This document shows, piece by piece, positions 13,141 through 24,704 of a DNA stretch of 64,000 nt (its first letter is position 1; every line of letters begins with the position of its first letter). Position numbers and translations under genes: made by a program. Source of the stretch: Metallyticus violacea (lineage: Eukaryota > Arthropoda > Insecta > Mantodea > Metallyticidae); assembly GCA_030762175.1 (NCBI GenBank), contig CM060834.1, forward strand, positions 33,919,501 to 33,983,500, read 5' to 3'. Under the pieces are notes generated by a model. That model saw only the letters and a program-made list of their open reading frames with translations. It made no database searches and was not told the DNA's origin.

Positions 13141-14109
13141 CATTTATTCAGAACTTTTTCTGTATACGCCTGGTAAGCACTTTTGCTGTCGAAGACGAGG
13201 CAGATGATGAATATCTAAAAGACATACTGAGAGCCCTTCTGGCTTTGGTAATACACATATTTCATATTGATCCATTATCTTATCCTGGAGTTGGTTTCTC
13301 AAGTAATCCGGGGAAAAGCCGAAGAAAATGCATATGTTAATATAGTCGGGACATTTGTGGGACACCACCTTGGGACCCGACTTGAGGAACAACCCTTTTG
13401 TTCTGCACGGCAGTATTCTGTTGCCACCATTTCCATTCTTTTTGCCCCCTCGCGGCCAGGGGCTACGGTAATAGCAAAAGGGAGCGGTCCAAGAAGTACG
13501 TACGTATGTACAGGAAAATAAGAGAAGACAGAAATAAAGAATAAAGAAAAGTAAAAGAAGAGGCCTGCAAGGTTTTTAATTAAGCGACCGGGACTCGGCT
13601 CCGCGTTTCATTTCCTTCTTTGGGATATAAGGCCTCCGAGTCCTTTCTTTCTTTTCCAGGGAGGGGGGGCCAATTCCTTCCCTGCAGGCATCCCTTTTAA
13701 CCGATTCTGTCTCAAAACGTTTTCCTCTCACTGCCTGCACTGTACCTCATTACCTTGGAGTTACTCTGCCTTGTGCAGACTCCACAAAATATTATTTGTA
13801 GTTTCTTTGTCTCCACTACTTGTGTTACAGGGGTGCCCATCTAAAAGAGAGCGGGAAAGATTGAAAATAAATGGATATTTTCAGAGCAAAATTTGGTCAT
13901 AAGTTACACAATTTACATTATTAATAATACATAATGTAAAATAGTGTTATAAAATGTTAATTTCTTTTTTATATTGATTTTGGGAATTTTGGTGTATTGG
14001 GTGTTTAATAACGTTACACATTTTCATAGAGGGTGGAATTGTTCAAAACTACCAAAAAGCTTCTATGAACATACTATAGAATAAAATATAAACTGGATCT
14101 GTGTAAAAA
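13141..14109. other. Unassigned stretch, GC-richer at 13350-13780
   Basis: Overlapping frames on opposite strands (13144-13392 - and 13267-13521 +) give 82-84 residues of no known family. An inverted repeat GGGACTCGG/CCGAGTCC lies about 40 bases apart near 13590-13640. No RNA gene could be assigned to it. Confidence 0.5.
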
Positions 14110-14400
14110 CTTTTATTACAGAAGAAATTGAAATGTTGACATATTCCACTTTCAAAGTAAGCCCCTTGGAAGGCTACACACTTCTGCCAGCACCCGTACC
14201 ATCAAAACATTTCTGCGGTCCATTTTTGCTCATTTCCCGCAGAGTGAATGTCGCACAAGTCTTCACCTCCTGCGCCAAATTGAACCTTGATCCCTGGAGC
14301 GAGTTTTTGACATTCGAAAACGAGCAGTAGGAGCCAGATCTGGAGAATACGGAGGATGTGAAAGGACAAGTATTTATGCTTTGGGAGGAATTCGCTCACC
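14110..14400 (-). pseudogene. Mariner-type transposase C-terminal tail
   Basis: On the minus strand the end of the frame reads WYGCWQKCVAFQGAYFE. The pattern 'RWqKCv.lqGaYFE' is the usual C-terminus of several mariner/IS630-type transposases. The frame (14399-14202, 65 codons) is open upstream but has only weak similarity to anything there, and a stop lies just before the WYGCW block. The catalytic domain is absent, so it is a relic. Confidence 0.5.
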
Positions 14401-15340
14401 TGGTGTGCTGGAACGTTCCTTGCTACAAATAAGCCTTTGTCCTCTCACTGCATCACATATACGCCTAAGAATAGCAACCCCACACCTCCTTTTTGCACCA
14501 GTATCCAACATTTATCCACCAGCTTACGAAATGAATTTACAGAACAATGACCATTTTCTTCTCAATGCATTGGAGTATTGTCTATTCATAATAAAACTGA
14601 ACGAGGTATATACTAACTCCGTAAAGGTAAAATCTTTCTAAAAATCATTGTTCTAAAATTGCTGTCGATATTCTAAAGCACAAAAATTATTGTAGGTGCA
14701 AGCGTGACACACTGAAACTTAAACAAACCCCTTTAAAGCATAAAGAGGTATCTATATTTGGAATCAAAACTGCGGACTGCAACAACCCTATACTTTTAAC
14801 AATATTTTTTTAAAAGTTTGTTCATAGCTTTAATGTTCCCTATTATCATCATGTACTTTACAAAGAAGCTATTCACGTTCAGGAGTTTTGTTATTTTCTA
14901 TGTGTGTATTAAGACTATGTCTTAAGTTCTCTCGTGTAGCCTGTTGCGGAATATTATGCTATATTCACATTTCACATAAATGTTTCTATTGCTGAACTTC
15001 TGTCACAATACTATGGTGAGCTACTTAATGTGTATCCAGTCGAGCGTTTCTGTAGCATTTCTGCTTTAGGAAGCCCACTCTAATAATTTACTGCGGGGGG
15101 AGGGATCATAAACCGATACACAGCATTATAGTACTTAGCGTGGCGCCTGCAAGGGGATCCTGTTTCTTGCTCCGAGGAGGGCGAATTTGTAATTAGCCGC
15201 TAATTGCTGCAACTTACTACCCAGGGGCGGGCATCCTTGTCTCATTATATACACTTATTTCAGTTCTTAAAACTCAAAGCATAATAAACATGACGCTATG
15301 AATTCATAATTAATAATTCATTCATATCACTGCTGTCTGT
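14401..15340. other. Unassigned stretch
   Basis: An 86-codon frame (14381-14641, +) has no recognised domain. A GC-richer patch at about 15090-15240 carries a G-rich run and TAATTAGCCGCTAATT-like text but no gene. Confidence 0.55.
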
Positions 15341-15594
15341 ACCGCCGTGATGACCGAGGTCGTTAAGGCGCGGACTCATGAGCGGGAGGTCTGGGGTTCC
15401 ATTCCCACCAGGAGAGATTTTTTCCAGTTTCTCCTCAGCTCTCATAAATGGCAAATGCCGGGGAGATATCAACTTAGGCTTGGAACGCTTCCTTCCTTTA
15501 AAAAAAAAAAATCCTTTCCAAATTTATCATTACATCATCAGTGTGCATCGTCTGTGGTACCTCAGTAGTTAAAACGGGCGTTAAACACTATCAA
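15341..15594 (+). mobile_element. tRNA-Leu-like SINE (family A), full-length copy
   Basis: The head TGACCGAGGTCGTTAAGGCG (15351-15370) is close to a tRNA-Leu D-arm with the A box, and the B box GGTTCCATTCC is at 15395-15405. The body has an AAATGCCGGGGAG block, an A11 run, and a 3' end CGGGCGTTAAACACTAT. The same 3' end recurs in reverse at 33795, 55929 and, more diverged, 19385, and the whole unit recurs at 41009. It is a pol III-transcribed, non-coding SINE that depends on a LINE for movement. The chance frames over it (15347-15568 and 15378-15572) are not genes. Confidence 0.85.
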
Positions 15595-15607
15595 AAAATT
15601 GCTTTTG

Positions 15608-15872
15608 TGTCCTGGTGGTGTAGTGGTAACCATACTTGCCTCCTAAACCCAAGTTTGCGGGTTCAATCCTGGCCAGATTGATGAATTTTTTCGGGCGTAA
15701 AAAAAGCCTAAGTATGGCTTCTTTCAGAAGGGGAGTAAATCCGTGGGTCCCACCTCAAGCCTGAAAGAAGAGGCTTCTGAAAAAATATTAACTGCCGTTT
15801 CAAGTCCTGAATGGAATGGGACGCTGACGACCTGAGATGTTAAAGAGCGTCTGTAAATAAAACAAATGAATT
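15608..15872 (+). mobile_element. tRNA-headed SINE (family B)
   Basis: The A box TGGTGTAGTGG (15616-15626) and B box GGGTTCAATCC (15659-15669) sit in a head that resembles an Asp/Gly-type tRNA. The 3' domain is distinctive: GACGACCTGAGATGTTAAAG and then AGCGTCTGTAAATAAAAC. The same domain occurs on the minus strand at 50585. It begins only about 14 bases after SINE family A ends, so one inserted at the tail of the other or both used the same A-rich site. Confidence 0.85.
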
Positions 15873-15969
15873 CTTTCTATATTTATACCATGATTATCTC
15901 GTGTGTGAGCGGCCAACAACATTTGCTATGAAAAATATTTGTAAATGATACCGAAATAACTAAAACCAT

Positions 15970-16560
15970 CATACAGGATGCTTTAAAAATGATGAGCATA
16001 TTTTCACAGCAAGAAGGCAAAACAATGAAAACAAAATATAATGAATATAGGCTCTAAAACAAAAAGCCCACTTATCTCTTTTCACTACCAAGGATGCTTT
16101 ATTTTGTTTGCTTTACTTGTTACACATATAAAACCTCGTGCGTTCGTAAAACTGAAGCATTGGTATCGATTTTGTTCTATCAATGTGAGGGTAGCAATTG
16201 AAGGTGAGATACTCGTGGAACTTTGTGTTCTACCAAGCAAACAAACACATCCTGATTATCATCATCAAAGGCAACATATGTCGATCATGCACGATGTAGC
16301 ACCAACCCATTTTCTATACATCGACCAACTGTGCCTGACCCAGAAATTCAACAGGCAATGAATTAGAGGAGGAGGTGCGTTAGTTTGGTTTGCTTAATTC
16401 CCCCACCTGAATCTCTTGGATTTTTTGCTATGGGGACATTAAAGACCTTGGCGTATTCAGCACACATCGACGACGCACAAACACTGCAAGAGCGAGTATT
16501 CAGTGCGTGTCAGAAAAGCAGGGAACAGCCGTGAGGGTTCGCAAGAGAGGCAAGGTTAAA
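15970..16560 (+). pseudogene. DUF4817-type mariner-like transposon, decayed
   Basis: It begins with CAGGATGCTTTAAAAATGAT (from 15974), which is the usual terminal repeat of this insect transposon class (CAGGGTGtTTCaAAAATGAt). The frame 16041-16361 contains GEILVELCVLPSK (family: GEIiVGP..LP) and then MHDVAPTHF in place of the catalytic qhDgAPaHf block. After a stop and frame changes come LDFLLWGH and, in another frame, DDAQTLQERVFSACQKSRE, the family's helical C-terminus. The N-terminal helix-turn-helix is missing and the matching right terminal repeat was not found. The mutated HDGA block and the stops make it inactive. Confidence 0.75.
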
Positions 16561-19384
16561 GTAGGTGTAGGCATAAATGGAAATCACCACATATAGTGAC
16601 TATAACAGCAAGTCCATATTTATGAGGATCTTTATCTTTCTGTCTATATTCATTGAGCCTTTCTTCTTCTGTTTAATACTCTCTACTCTGAAACAATATT
16701 GGTTAAAATTATTCAATATATTTGAAAATAAAATCATAAGCATATGTCATTGTACATTGTACATATCAAGATGCAAACCATCAGTATTCTTTTTAATTAA
16801 TATTATTTAACGTTTGTACCTATCGTATCATTTGAAACTATCTAGAAAATGTAATCAAGGGCTTTAAATATAGCAGAGAGTCTGAACCAATGGAAGCAAC
16901 TATAGTTCGAATAACGGAACCTAGAAATAATACAGTGCATAAAATTTAAGGATGTCTGTAAAGTAATTGCTAGTATCAAAATGCATATTTGCTTTCCCTG
17001 ATTATGTTCTTGTTCTCAATCCACTCTCAGAGTGAAATTTGGAAGGAAAAAAAAAACACCCACCCACACACACTTCCATATTTATTACTTAGGCACCAAA
17101 TGCGATACTAGCCAAGTCTGCAAATGACTTACATAACACAGAAATTTCCTGTATGAAGATTAAAGCCTTGTAATATGATGATATGGATTTTAATAAAAGT
17201 ATGCAAAAAGGTATTGAACAGCGCATTTACATTATTTATACTGTGCTAATATATGTGGGAGAATCAATAGCAGAAAAAAAAAATAATTAGAAGTCGCACA
17301 GATGAGGATTATAAAACTCCTGCAAGGTATCACTAAAAAGTAACAGCATGCAAGAACTGGACGAAGGGATTGTAAATGAAAAATTGAAGGGATGAGATTC
17401 ACAATTTATCCCCAGCAGACCTTATTGAATAAACCGACAGGTACTAGAGATGTGACGATCCTAACATAGATGAATCGAACAGTTTTATTCCAGGTACACG
17501 TAAATTAGGCCTAACCCTTTGCAGGAAGAAGATCAGAGATAGTGTTATGTAGTTATGTTCATCTTTATCTTATTCCGGATCTCAACATTACTGAGTATTA
17601 TTTGACTTCCCTCCTTGACTGGAAAGCACTGCACTACTTTTTGCGATACAAATTGGTTCGTTGTTTTAGTGATAATTTAACTTTATACATTTTAAGAATC
17701 TCAGGATAATTTTGTTTTCACTAGCGCATGAAATAAAATACATAATAGCATTAGAGCATGCGGAGATCCTATAACACATATCGTCAACTATAAGGTGAGA
17801 AATTAGTTCTCAAGTTAACCATTAAAACTTGCTTCATCATGACATGGGCACATGCGACTTAATTATTGCACTCGTAGACCTGCCAAACTTCCAAATAGGC
17901 GATCAGTAATCACAGAGCATATAACCCACTCTCTTTCCAGCAATGCTAGATCTAAAGAATTTTAATGTCAGCTGTTCTGTAAATAACAATTTAACATTCA
18001 TAATTTTCGTTTCACCGTTATAAAAATGATTAAATAGGTGTTTTTTTCTGATTTAATTTGTCCATAAGTTTGTGCTTCATAGAATCAATGTGTCAAAGAA
18101 AATCATACAAGCTCACTTTGCAGAACTCGTGGTTTTACTGGCTATTACTTTGCGTGAGCATCTCGATATTTTTGTAACACTATCATCTTGTTAGTGGATG
18201 TAATCTGAAAACTGGCACGTATCATTTTAGTAAACCATTCACTTACAATTAAATTGCTCTAATTACATCCTAAAAGATAAACAGCACAATCCGATACCGT
18301 ACAAACAGTAATGCTGCCGTCAAGCTCTACCATGTTTTTATAACTCCAGTGGAAGTGACGATTTCATTCCTTGCATAGTTTCCAGTTGGTGCGTATAGAA
18401 GAAAACAAGGTTGGCCTTTGTTCTTTTTCGAAGAAAAAGTTTTGCCGTAACAATTCTGCTTTTCCGTGAAGATTTCCCCTTTGGCCGTAATAACGTAATA
18501 GAGGGGTGGGAGGATCTTCAGTTTTTGTTAACACAGTTCGCTATTCCGGGTTATAACCCTGATGCTTCTTGCTGGTATTTTTGCATATGCACCGGCTACT
18601 ACTACATCTGTTAGGGATATAGTTCCCTCTATTTACACTGACTATTTCACTCATGTGACATCCTATTAATATCAACCAATGAAACGAAACAAAATTTTGA
18701 ATTTTGACCATACACAGCCGGATTACGGAGTGAAATTATTGAGAAAAAATTATCAAATCCGTTTTATCACACGATGTGCATTTGTCTTGTAGACAGTTTA
18801 GTCAACTCTTTATCTCTTACGCTAACACATACAGCCAATCAATATAAAATTAATGTTGCCATGAAAGTATTTAATGACAGTTAAAATATATGATTATATA
18901 AAGAACATTTCTTTAAATATATTAGTTTTCTTGTTTTGTGCATCTATATTTGTGATAGTCAACACTTCCAAAGCACAAAAAAAAAACAATGCTACAAATA
19001 TACAAAAAGTAGTGCTTTATCTATATAAGTGTGTATATGTCATATTTACTATCTATACTTCATATATATATAAATTCAAAATTTCGCAACTTTAATAGCA
19101 AAATATGCATATTAACTGATTGCCTTCCCTCTCTATTTGCCAAAAATGAAAATATTATTTGAATATTCCACCAATAAAAATTCCCATAAATAAACATTTA
19201 TAAAAGTACGTTTGTTAAGTGCTGTGCTAATGTCCAAGTATGGTCGTATAAAGAGAGGAGAAGTCAGCTGTACTACTTTAAAATAACTACACTCCATTTT
19301 GGATAAAAGTTAAGTATTCCTCAATCATATAACCTTCGTTGTGAATGGGACAAAACAGTTCGAGCCATATTGAATTTGTATTAA
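16561..19384. other. Unassigned AT-rich stretch
   Basis: Frames at 16577-16810, 18411-18614 and 18874-19095 are hydrophobic or low-complexity translations of T-rich DNA. A short CACCCACCCACACACAC run follows an A9 tract near 17060. No element was recognised. Confidence 0.6.
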
Positions 19385-19645
19385 TAGCGCTTAACACTCA
19401 TTGTGATCATCGGTGATACATGAAATGAAATTGTTAATTGAAAAAGACATTTATTTAAGGAAGTAAGCGTTCCAGGCCTAGGTTTAAGTACCTCTCCGAC
19501 ATTTGCTTTTTATGAGGATTGAGGAAAACAGGGGGAAAAAAAAACCTCTGTCAGAGAGGATCCAGGCGCGATTCGAATCCCAGATCTCCAGCTCAAGAGT
19601 GCTGATTAGCTACTGTTCCCCTCTGCTACCTGTAAGAGAGCTGTG
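19385..19645 (-). mobile_element. SINE family A relative, minus strand
   Basis: Read on the minus strand: A box GGTAGCAGAGGGG (19630-19618), B box GGATTCGAATC (19580-19570), then an oligo-T/C block, TCCTCATAAAAAGCAAATG (the AAATGCC block of family A, slightly changed), CCTGGAACGCTTACTTCC, and a tail ending GTGTTAAGCGCT at 19385. The body matches the copies at 15341 and 41009, but the tRNA head differs (no Leu-like CCGAGGTCGTTAAGG), so it may be a subfamily with a swapped head. A chance frame (19503-19796) runs over it. Confidence 0.75.
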
Positions 19646-20519
19646 TAAATGGAGTGGGTTGCCGCCAAGCAATACTCCATGCACAGTTACACTGTTGCGG
19701 AATGCTTGGAGCTTCTTGATGTTAAAATGCAGGGCTCTGATAATAACGATCGGCGTGCGAGACGAATACAAATGCTATAGGTACTTTTATATGTAAACAA
19801 ATTTGTCTATACTCATTCATCTTTGAATATACATCTGAAAACAATATTTATTTGTTTAAATATATTTTTTGACTTTGTGGAAAAATCGTTAAAATATGAA
19901 TATAACACGATATATTCTATATATGTACAATAATGCCTTTGATTTACAAATCATTGTTTTCGGCAAGGAATGATAATTGCAATAATCTATTATTCAGATT
20001 CCTATTTATAATGGTTTCGAGAGCTTTATCACTATAAAAAGCAATTTTAATAAAACATAGAAATTACATTATTCACGTATTGTAGTATTATGAAGAATAA
20101 ATTTAAATTAAGAACTTTGAAATCAGGTGTTTTAATTTATTTTGCAATTTAAATGGGCTCCACCATTCATACACTTACGTTGAAAACGAATATTATGTTT
20201 TGACCAACATTACGAAACACTATAATGTTTTTGTTTGTTTATTTTCTTTTCTATTATACGAAGAATGTTGATTGTACATGGTTGATTTTATGTTTCATTG
20301 TTAACATAATATTAAGTCTATTATATAAAATCATTTCGTACAGTTCAGTATCGGTTTAGACCTCCACCCGATTAAGTTGAGACATGCTTAGTAAAAATTT
20401 ATATGCGAAGATCAATATGCAATTTTGAAATGTTTTCGTGTTTTAAAAAAAATTGTGCTAAATCATTTCTAATATTACAGCTGGCTTATTATATCCTCCA
20501 GTACTACTATGTGGTATAA
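19646..20519. other. Unassigned AT-rich stretch
   Basis: Nothing recognised. The text just beyond the SINE head (19646-19760) is less AT-rich and may be flanking unique DNA. Confidence 0.55.
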
Positions 20520-20990
20520 AATAAGAATGGAAGGCGATTATTATCGAAGAACACCGAGATAAACATTGACACTGCTGATGCAATTGTGAGAGAAGATTGC
20601 CGTATTATTTTCAAGCAGTAGTTGATTTCCTACGCCTTTATTTAGACGCCACCCCATATACTGGCAACAGAAAAACTGCAAGGCACATGTTTGTATGCGG
20701 TGGGTTTGTGTGGAGTTCAAAAGAATGTTAAAGAAGGGAGATGAAGGGTTTCTTCCAAAGATATTAACTGTAGATTACGCTTGGCTTCTTCATGCTGATC
20801 CTGAGAGTAAACAACAAACCTTTGTGGGGAATCTCTGGCCGCCACCAATGACAAAGAACGACATGGTGGTGGCACATGAGGGTGCCGTCTTGGTCAACTT
20901 ATTTTCCAATATTCAAGGAATGGTTTGTCGCAATTGTATCACCACATGGCATGTGTATGTTACACTAAAGCATAGTCACACTCTGTAAAT
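20520..20990 (+). pseudogene. Mariner transposase, N-terminal to central remnant
   Basis: Around 20545-20600 a frame reads NTEINIDTADAIVREDCRI, matching the mariner linker between helix-turn-helix motifs. The frame 20695-20988 then reads CVEFKRMLKKGDEGFLPKI, LTVDYAW (first catalytic Asp kept, neighbouring Glu changed to Tyr) and HADPESKQQTFVGN. This is the 'iLTvDEtWl.h.dPEsKqQs' core. The end (DIKG-like and the remaining two catalytic Asp) is missing or scrambled. It belongs to the same clade as the relic at 39468-40419 (SESKQQSFVGK there). Internal deletion joins the linker too closely to the core. Confidence 0.75.
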
Positions 20991-21326
20991 GTAATCATCG
21001 AATATCTTAGTAAAATAAACGTAAGGTATATGACATTTCGTCATTATTAAACATTTTTCAAAACGTAAAGACGTTTTCCGTATTCAGAAGAAGCGAAAAT
21101 TACTGAGACTTTATGAAGTCTTGCCAAAAAAATGGCTTCAAGTATGTCTTTGAACACTAACAGAAGCAACCAATGAGATCCATTTTGACAGAATGAACAG
21201 ATACTGTAAGCGATTTGGACTAATATGGCAAAATAAGATAATTATTTTTATGACAGACAAACATAAGGCAGATAAATGAACAACAAATGTTTTTTTTTTT
21301 TTTTTTTTTTTTCTGTTTTGAGATCT
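20991..21326. other. Unassigned stretch with T23 run
   Basis: A run of 23 T at 21290-21312 lies next to the left end of the following long-TIR element. Possibly a reversed poly(A) tail; no retroelement body was recognised beside it. Confidence 0.5.
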
Positions 21327-22478
21327 TAAAGGTTAGTTAAAAGTCCAGCACCACCTAAATAACAATTGAAGCATATGATTCAGTAGCATGAAACTGGGTA
21401 TATAATGCTAGCCGTATACTAAAATCTCAAATACGTATTACAAACTTTTTTCTAGTTCCGGTTAAACCGGAAGTAACCCCAACTCTATTTTAAATTAAAT
21501 GTATAATATATTTTTAAATTTTCGAATAATGCTTATTAAGAATGTTCAAAAAACTACCTACACTAGATCCTTCTGTACAAATGTACTCGCTAATTAAAGA
21601 AAACAAAAATACAATGCTCTTTCCTCGACAAAACCAAAACAAAACAAAACTAGCTCAAAATGGCTCTAAATTCTATGTTCAAACTTAAAGCCCTAAGTTA
21701 CTTGACAATGTGCCAGTAAACCATAGAAATAATTTAAGGAATGCCTTAAACAGGCTTTGGGAATGCCTTGCAATGCTTCCATTATTCGGTATTTTAGATC
21801 TGCTAAGTCGTTCGACTTTATCAATATATTACTGTCTTCAAATAATCCCATAAAAAAAAGTCCAAAGGTGACAAATCTGAGGATCTTGCTGGCCAATCTA
21901 TGTGACCTCTCCTACCAATCCATAGCTGTGGAAAAGTCTGCTCTAAGTACTGACGAACATTTAGCCCATGGTGGGCTCAGGCCCCATCTTATTGAAAATA
22001 GATATTATCTCTGGGTAGCGCATACTGTGTTATTTTGAATCATAATAAAATTATTTTTCTTTTCTCAACATCAAATAGCAATAACACTAGATATCATTTT
22101 TAATCCCTTAAATAAGACGTTTCTGTATCAATAAACATTATTCCATGGATATAAACAAGGACAGTATTTATATCATTACTGACAAAATACAGCAAACAAA
22201 AGAAGTACTTTGTTATTCGCTACACTACTTTGTTTTCTTTATTTAGCAACAATACTTTCGTACTGAAGTATCCAGTATGAGTACTTTTTATAAAGTTCTT
22301 AATGAGAGAATTATTCGAACATGTAAAAATATATTGGGCATTCCATTTAAATTTGGAGCTACTTCCGGTTAAAATGGAAGCAGACAAAAATCCGTAACAT
22401 AATTCTTGATTTTTTCATGTCATTGAACCACATGCTTCAAAAGTTATTTAAGTGGTGCGACATTTTTAACTCACACTG
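21327..22478 (-). mobile_element. Mariner-like DNA transposon with ~300-bp terminal inverted repeats
   Basis: The left arm (from 21327: GTTAGTTAAAAGTCCAGCAC) is matched in reverse by the right arm (ending 22478, read inward GTGTGAGTTAAAAATGTCGC). Pairing continues with gaps for about 300 bases: CCACCTAAATAAC/CCACTTAAATAAC, AACCGGAAGTA/AACCGGAAGTA, TTCGAATAAT in both, TATTAAGAA/CATTAAGAA, AAAGAAAACAAA in both. A TA follows the right end (22479-22480), the target expected for mariner types. Only a transposase C-terminus (21690-21990, -) is inside, so this is an internally deleted, non-autonomous copy. Long arms of this size are unusual against the ~30-bp norm of mariner. Confidence 0.75.
21690..21990 (-). 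pseudogene. Transposase C-terminus inside the long-TIR element
   Basis: On the minus strand one frame has WIGRRGHIDWPARSSDLSPL and then DFFLWDYLK. This is the block around the last catalytic Asp of DUF4817-type mariner-like transposases (family: WPPRSPDLtPlDFfLWGylK). After a short frame change the 67-codon frame (21896-21693) continues DLADLKYRIMEALQGIP and ends GLLAHCQVT, matching the family's helical tail. Upstream domains (helix-turn-helix and first catalytic residue) are absent. The plus-strand frame 21757-22038 is its shadow. Confidence 0.75.
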
Positions 22479-22554
22479 TAAATAAACACTCGCCATGTTA
22501 TCGCAACATCACTAAGCTTGTTTGTGCATGTTTTCGATAAATTTTACGTTTTTG

Positions 22555-22745
22555 AAAACATCATGCTTTATACGCCAGAAGCGTCGCGTGAACATATCGC
22601 AAGAATGTGAGAAACAGGCATTCATAAATGAGATACAAACGTCGGAGACTGTAAATAATTGGATTAGACGTTTGCAAGATCAAGGGAAAGAAGGCCAAAG
22701 ACAGTAACAGGAAAAAGCCACACCGGAGGAAGAAACAGCAATCTG
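22555..22745 (+). pseudogene. Tc1-type transposase helix-turn-helix scrap
   Basis: The frame 22522-22707 ends SETVNNWIRRLQDQGKEGQ, then a stop, then EKATPEEETAI in the same frame. 'TVrnWirRfqetG.eG...R...RktTpeeD..Iv' is the join between the two DNA-binding motifs of Tc1-like transposases. The catalytic domain does not follow. It lies about 75 bases beyond the right end of the long-TIR element and is probably a separate relic. Confidence 0.55.
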
Positions 22746-23261
22746 AAATTAAACAGAATTGATCCTTTTAAATCTGCGACCTTAATCCAGAGTTAACTAG
22801 ATCTTGACTGTAGCGCTGTTACAGCAAGAACATGTCTATATAACAGTGGCACGTTAATAACAAACATAACACTTTAATTCATGAGGAAGGGGCTTTTAAA
22901 ATGTACAGTTAGGTGTTTTAATGAGATTAAATTCAAAGTTCTGTATAAACATTTATAATAAAACAGTAACTTTGCTTTAATTACTATATGAAAGGCAACG
23001 TGTCCATATCGATTGTAACAATGGTATCAATGGATAATAAAGAAGACCCTGTTATGGTGTATAAACTGAATTTATAATATTTTAGTACAGTATTCTTATT
23101 GATATTATAAAATAAAAACGTATGAATAAATTCAATTAATTCAAATAAAATAAATAAAATAATATAATATATCGGAAAAACAATACAACATACAATTATG
23201 TGTTTTAAGAAAATCTCATAAGAATAATTCCATACCTCGCCATCTGGGAACGATATAATCA
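22746..23261. other. Unassigned AT-rich stretch
   Basis: A 92-codon minus-strand frame (23262-22984) is hydrophobic (Ile, Phe, Tyr-rich) because of the base composition. It matches no family that I know. Confidence 0.55.
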
Positions 23262-23530
23262 AGACCTCGTATGTGGTTTAGTGATTTGCGACTATTAGAT
23301 CCTGGATTTAATTCCCGGAGTGTCTTGGTGAGGATTTTATCGGGGTGTTTGCTTGCCCTGAGAAGGTGAATGCCAGATAAGATGCCAAGGACTCCGAGCT
23401 CTCATGTCTCATCATTAACTCATTCATTTTCATAACTACAGATTTACATCTACAGGATTCACGGCCAATTTACAGACGTCGCGAGAAGACGATGCAGTCA
23501 AAGTAATAATAAACACCACTTTAAATTAAA
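23262..23530 (+). mobile_element. tRNA-headed SINE (family C), longer copy
   Basis: A tRNA-like head with an A-box-like TGTGGTTTAGTG (23272-23283) and a B-box-like GGATTTAATTCC (23304-23315). The body contains GCCCTGAGAAGGTGAATGCC and a 3' end GTCGCGAGAAGACGATGCAG. It is shared in direct orientation with the copy at 24705. Confidence 0.7.
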
Positions 23531-24704
23531 ATATATACTAATGAAAGCAGTGTACTGATGATGTTAACTCATTTGTTCTTGTTTTCTTCTTTTATAGCAT
23601 ATTGCAAATAACATACAATGCGTAAACGGAAGGCTTTCTGGGAAAGATTCGTAACAATGATCATGAAGCAGGTGCAAGTGTGCTGAAATTTTCATTCAGT
23701 ATGAGAGTCAAAATACCCATGTATAAAGAAATTATGAATAGAAAGTCGCTTACACACTATTTTGAAAATGGGAACAAATGGTCTAAGATTTTTCATTATG
23801 GAGCTACGGGCATTGGATGGATGAACGCCATAGCCACGTTGCGATATGAGGTGTGTTCAAAGCTAGTTAAATGTAAGAAAATATTATTGGCGGAGGCACA
23901 GGGACAGGCTACATCTGAATCTAACCTCAAGTCATGCACGTAATTCAGGGTACAGGTTTTCATAACATTTTCTGAACTGCAGTAGGTAAGTTTTATCAAC
24001 TATTAGTGCATTTGAACTTCCTTACGGTGTGCATTTGACAGTAAAAGTATTTGTTTAATGTAAGCTATGGCATTTTCAGCGAGTTTTAACATCTATAAAG
24101 CGTTGGAATTAACCCAACGAAACATCCCAGACCATTTGTTCTCATTCCTGGGGGTGCCTATTTTTAATTTCGTTTCTGCTAGTAAATTCCTTATACATTT
24201 TTTCCGCATAAGTGCCCAGGTGCAACAATGAGACTGAGAAAAAATAATACTTTTAGGATGGCTACATTACAGACAATTTCAGGCATAACTAGTTACTTTA
24301 CCATCATAGAAACGCGTAACAGAAACTTTTCTGTGTAAAAGCAATCATATATTTAATACAAAAAGAAAGTTTCTTGTGGAAACAATTCCAAAGGGGTTAA
24401 AACAAGGAAATTGGTTGCCTATCCCTAACTGAACTCCAGATATCTTCTGCAAAACTGCCAATGCTGCTATTCCCCACTGGCGTTTGTAGTAGGTAATACA
24501 ATCAGCAGTAGTAGAAAATGAAAATCTCTCACGATATCACTGTTAATTATCTAATTATATAGATACTGTACTTTTTCATTACTTTTGTTACATTTTATTT
24601 TTATTTATTATAAAATATGCACAGATTAGTTATATTTACGCAATATATGGCGTAGTAATTTCAATAAATATATGAAAAATAATATAAATAAAATTCTGAG
24701 TTTT
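23531..24704. other. Unassigned stretch between two family C SINEs
   Basis: An 87-codon frame (23680-23943, +) and its antisense neighbour (23999-23796) have no recognised domain. The rest is AT-rich. Confidence 0.5.

Noticed and set aside
14030..14100. Short imperfect palindrome around TTCATAGAGG and CTTCTATGAA as a transposon end
   Set aside because: Only about 10 bases pair and no matching distant end was found.
15608..15680. Functional tRNA gene (Asp/Gly-like)
   Set aside because: No acceptor-stem pairing and it continues into a SINE body that recurs at 50585.
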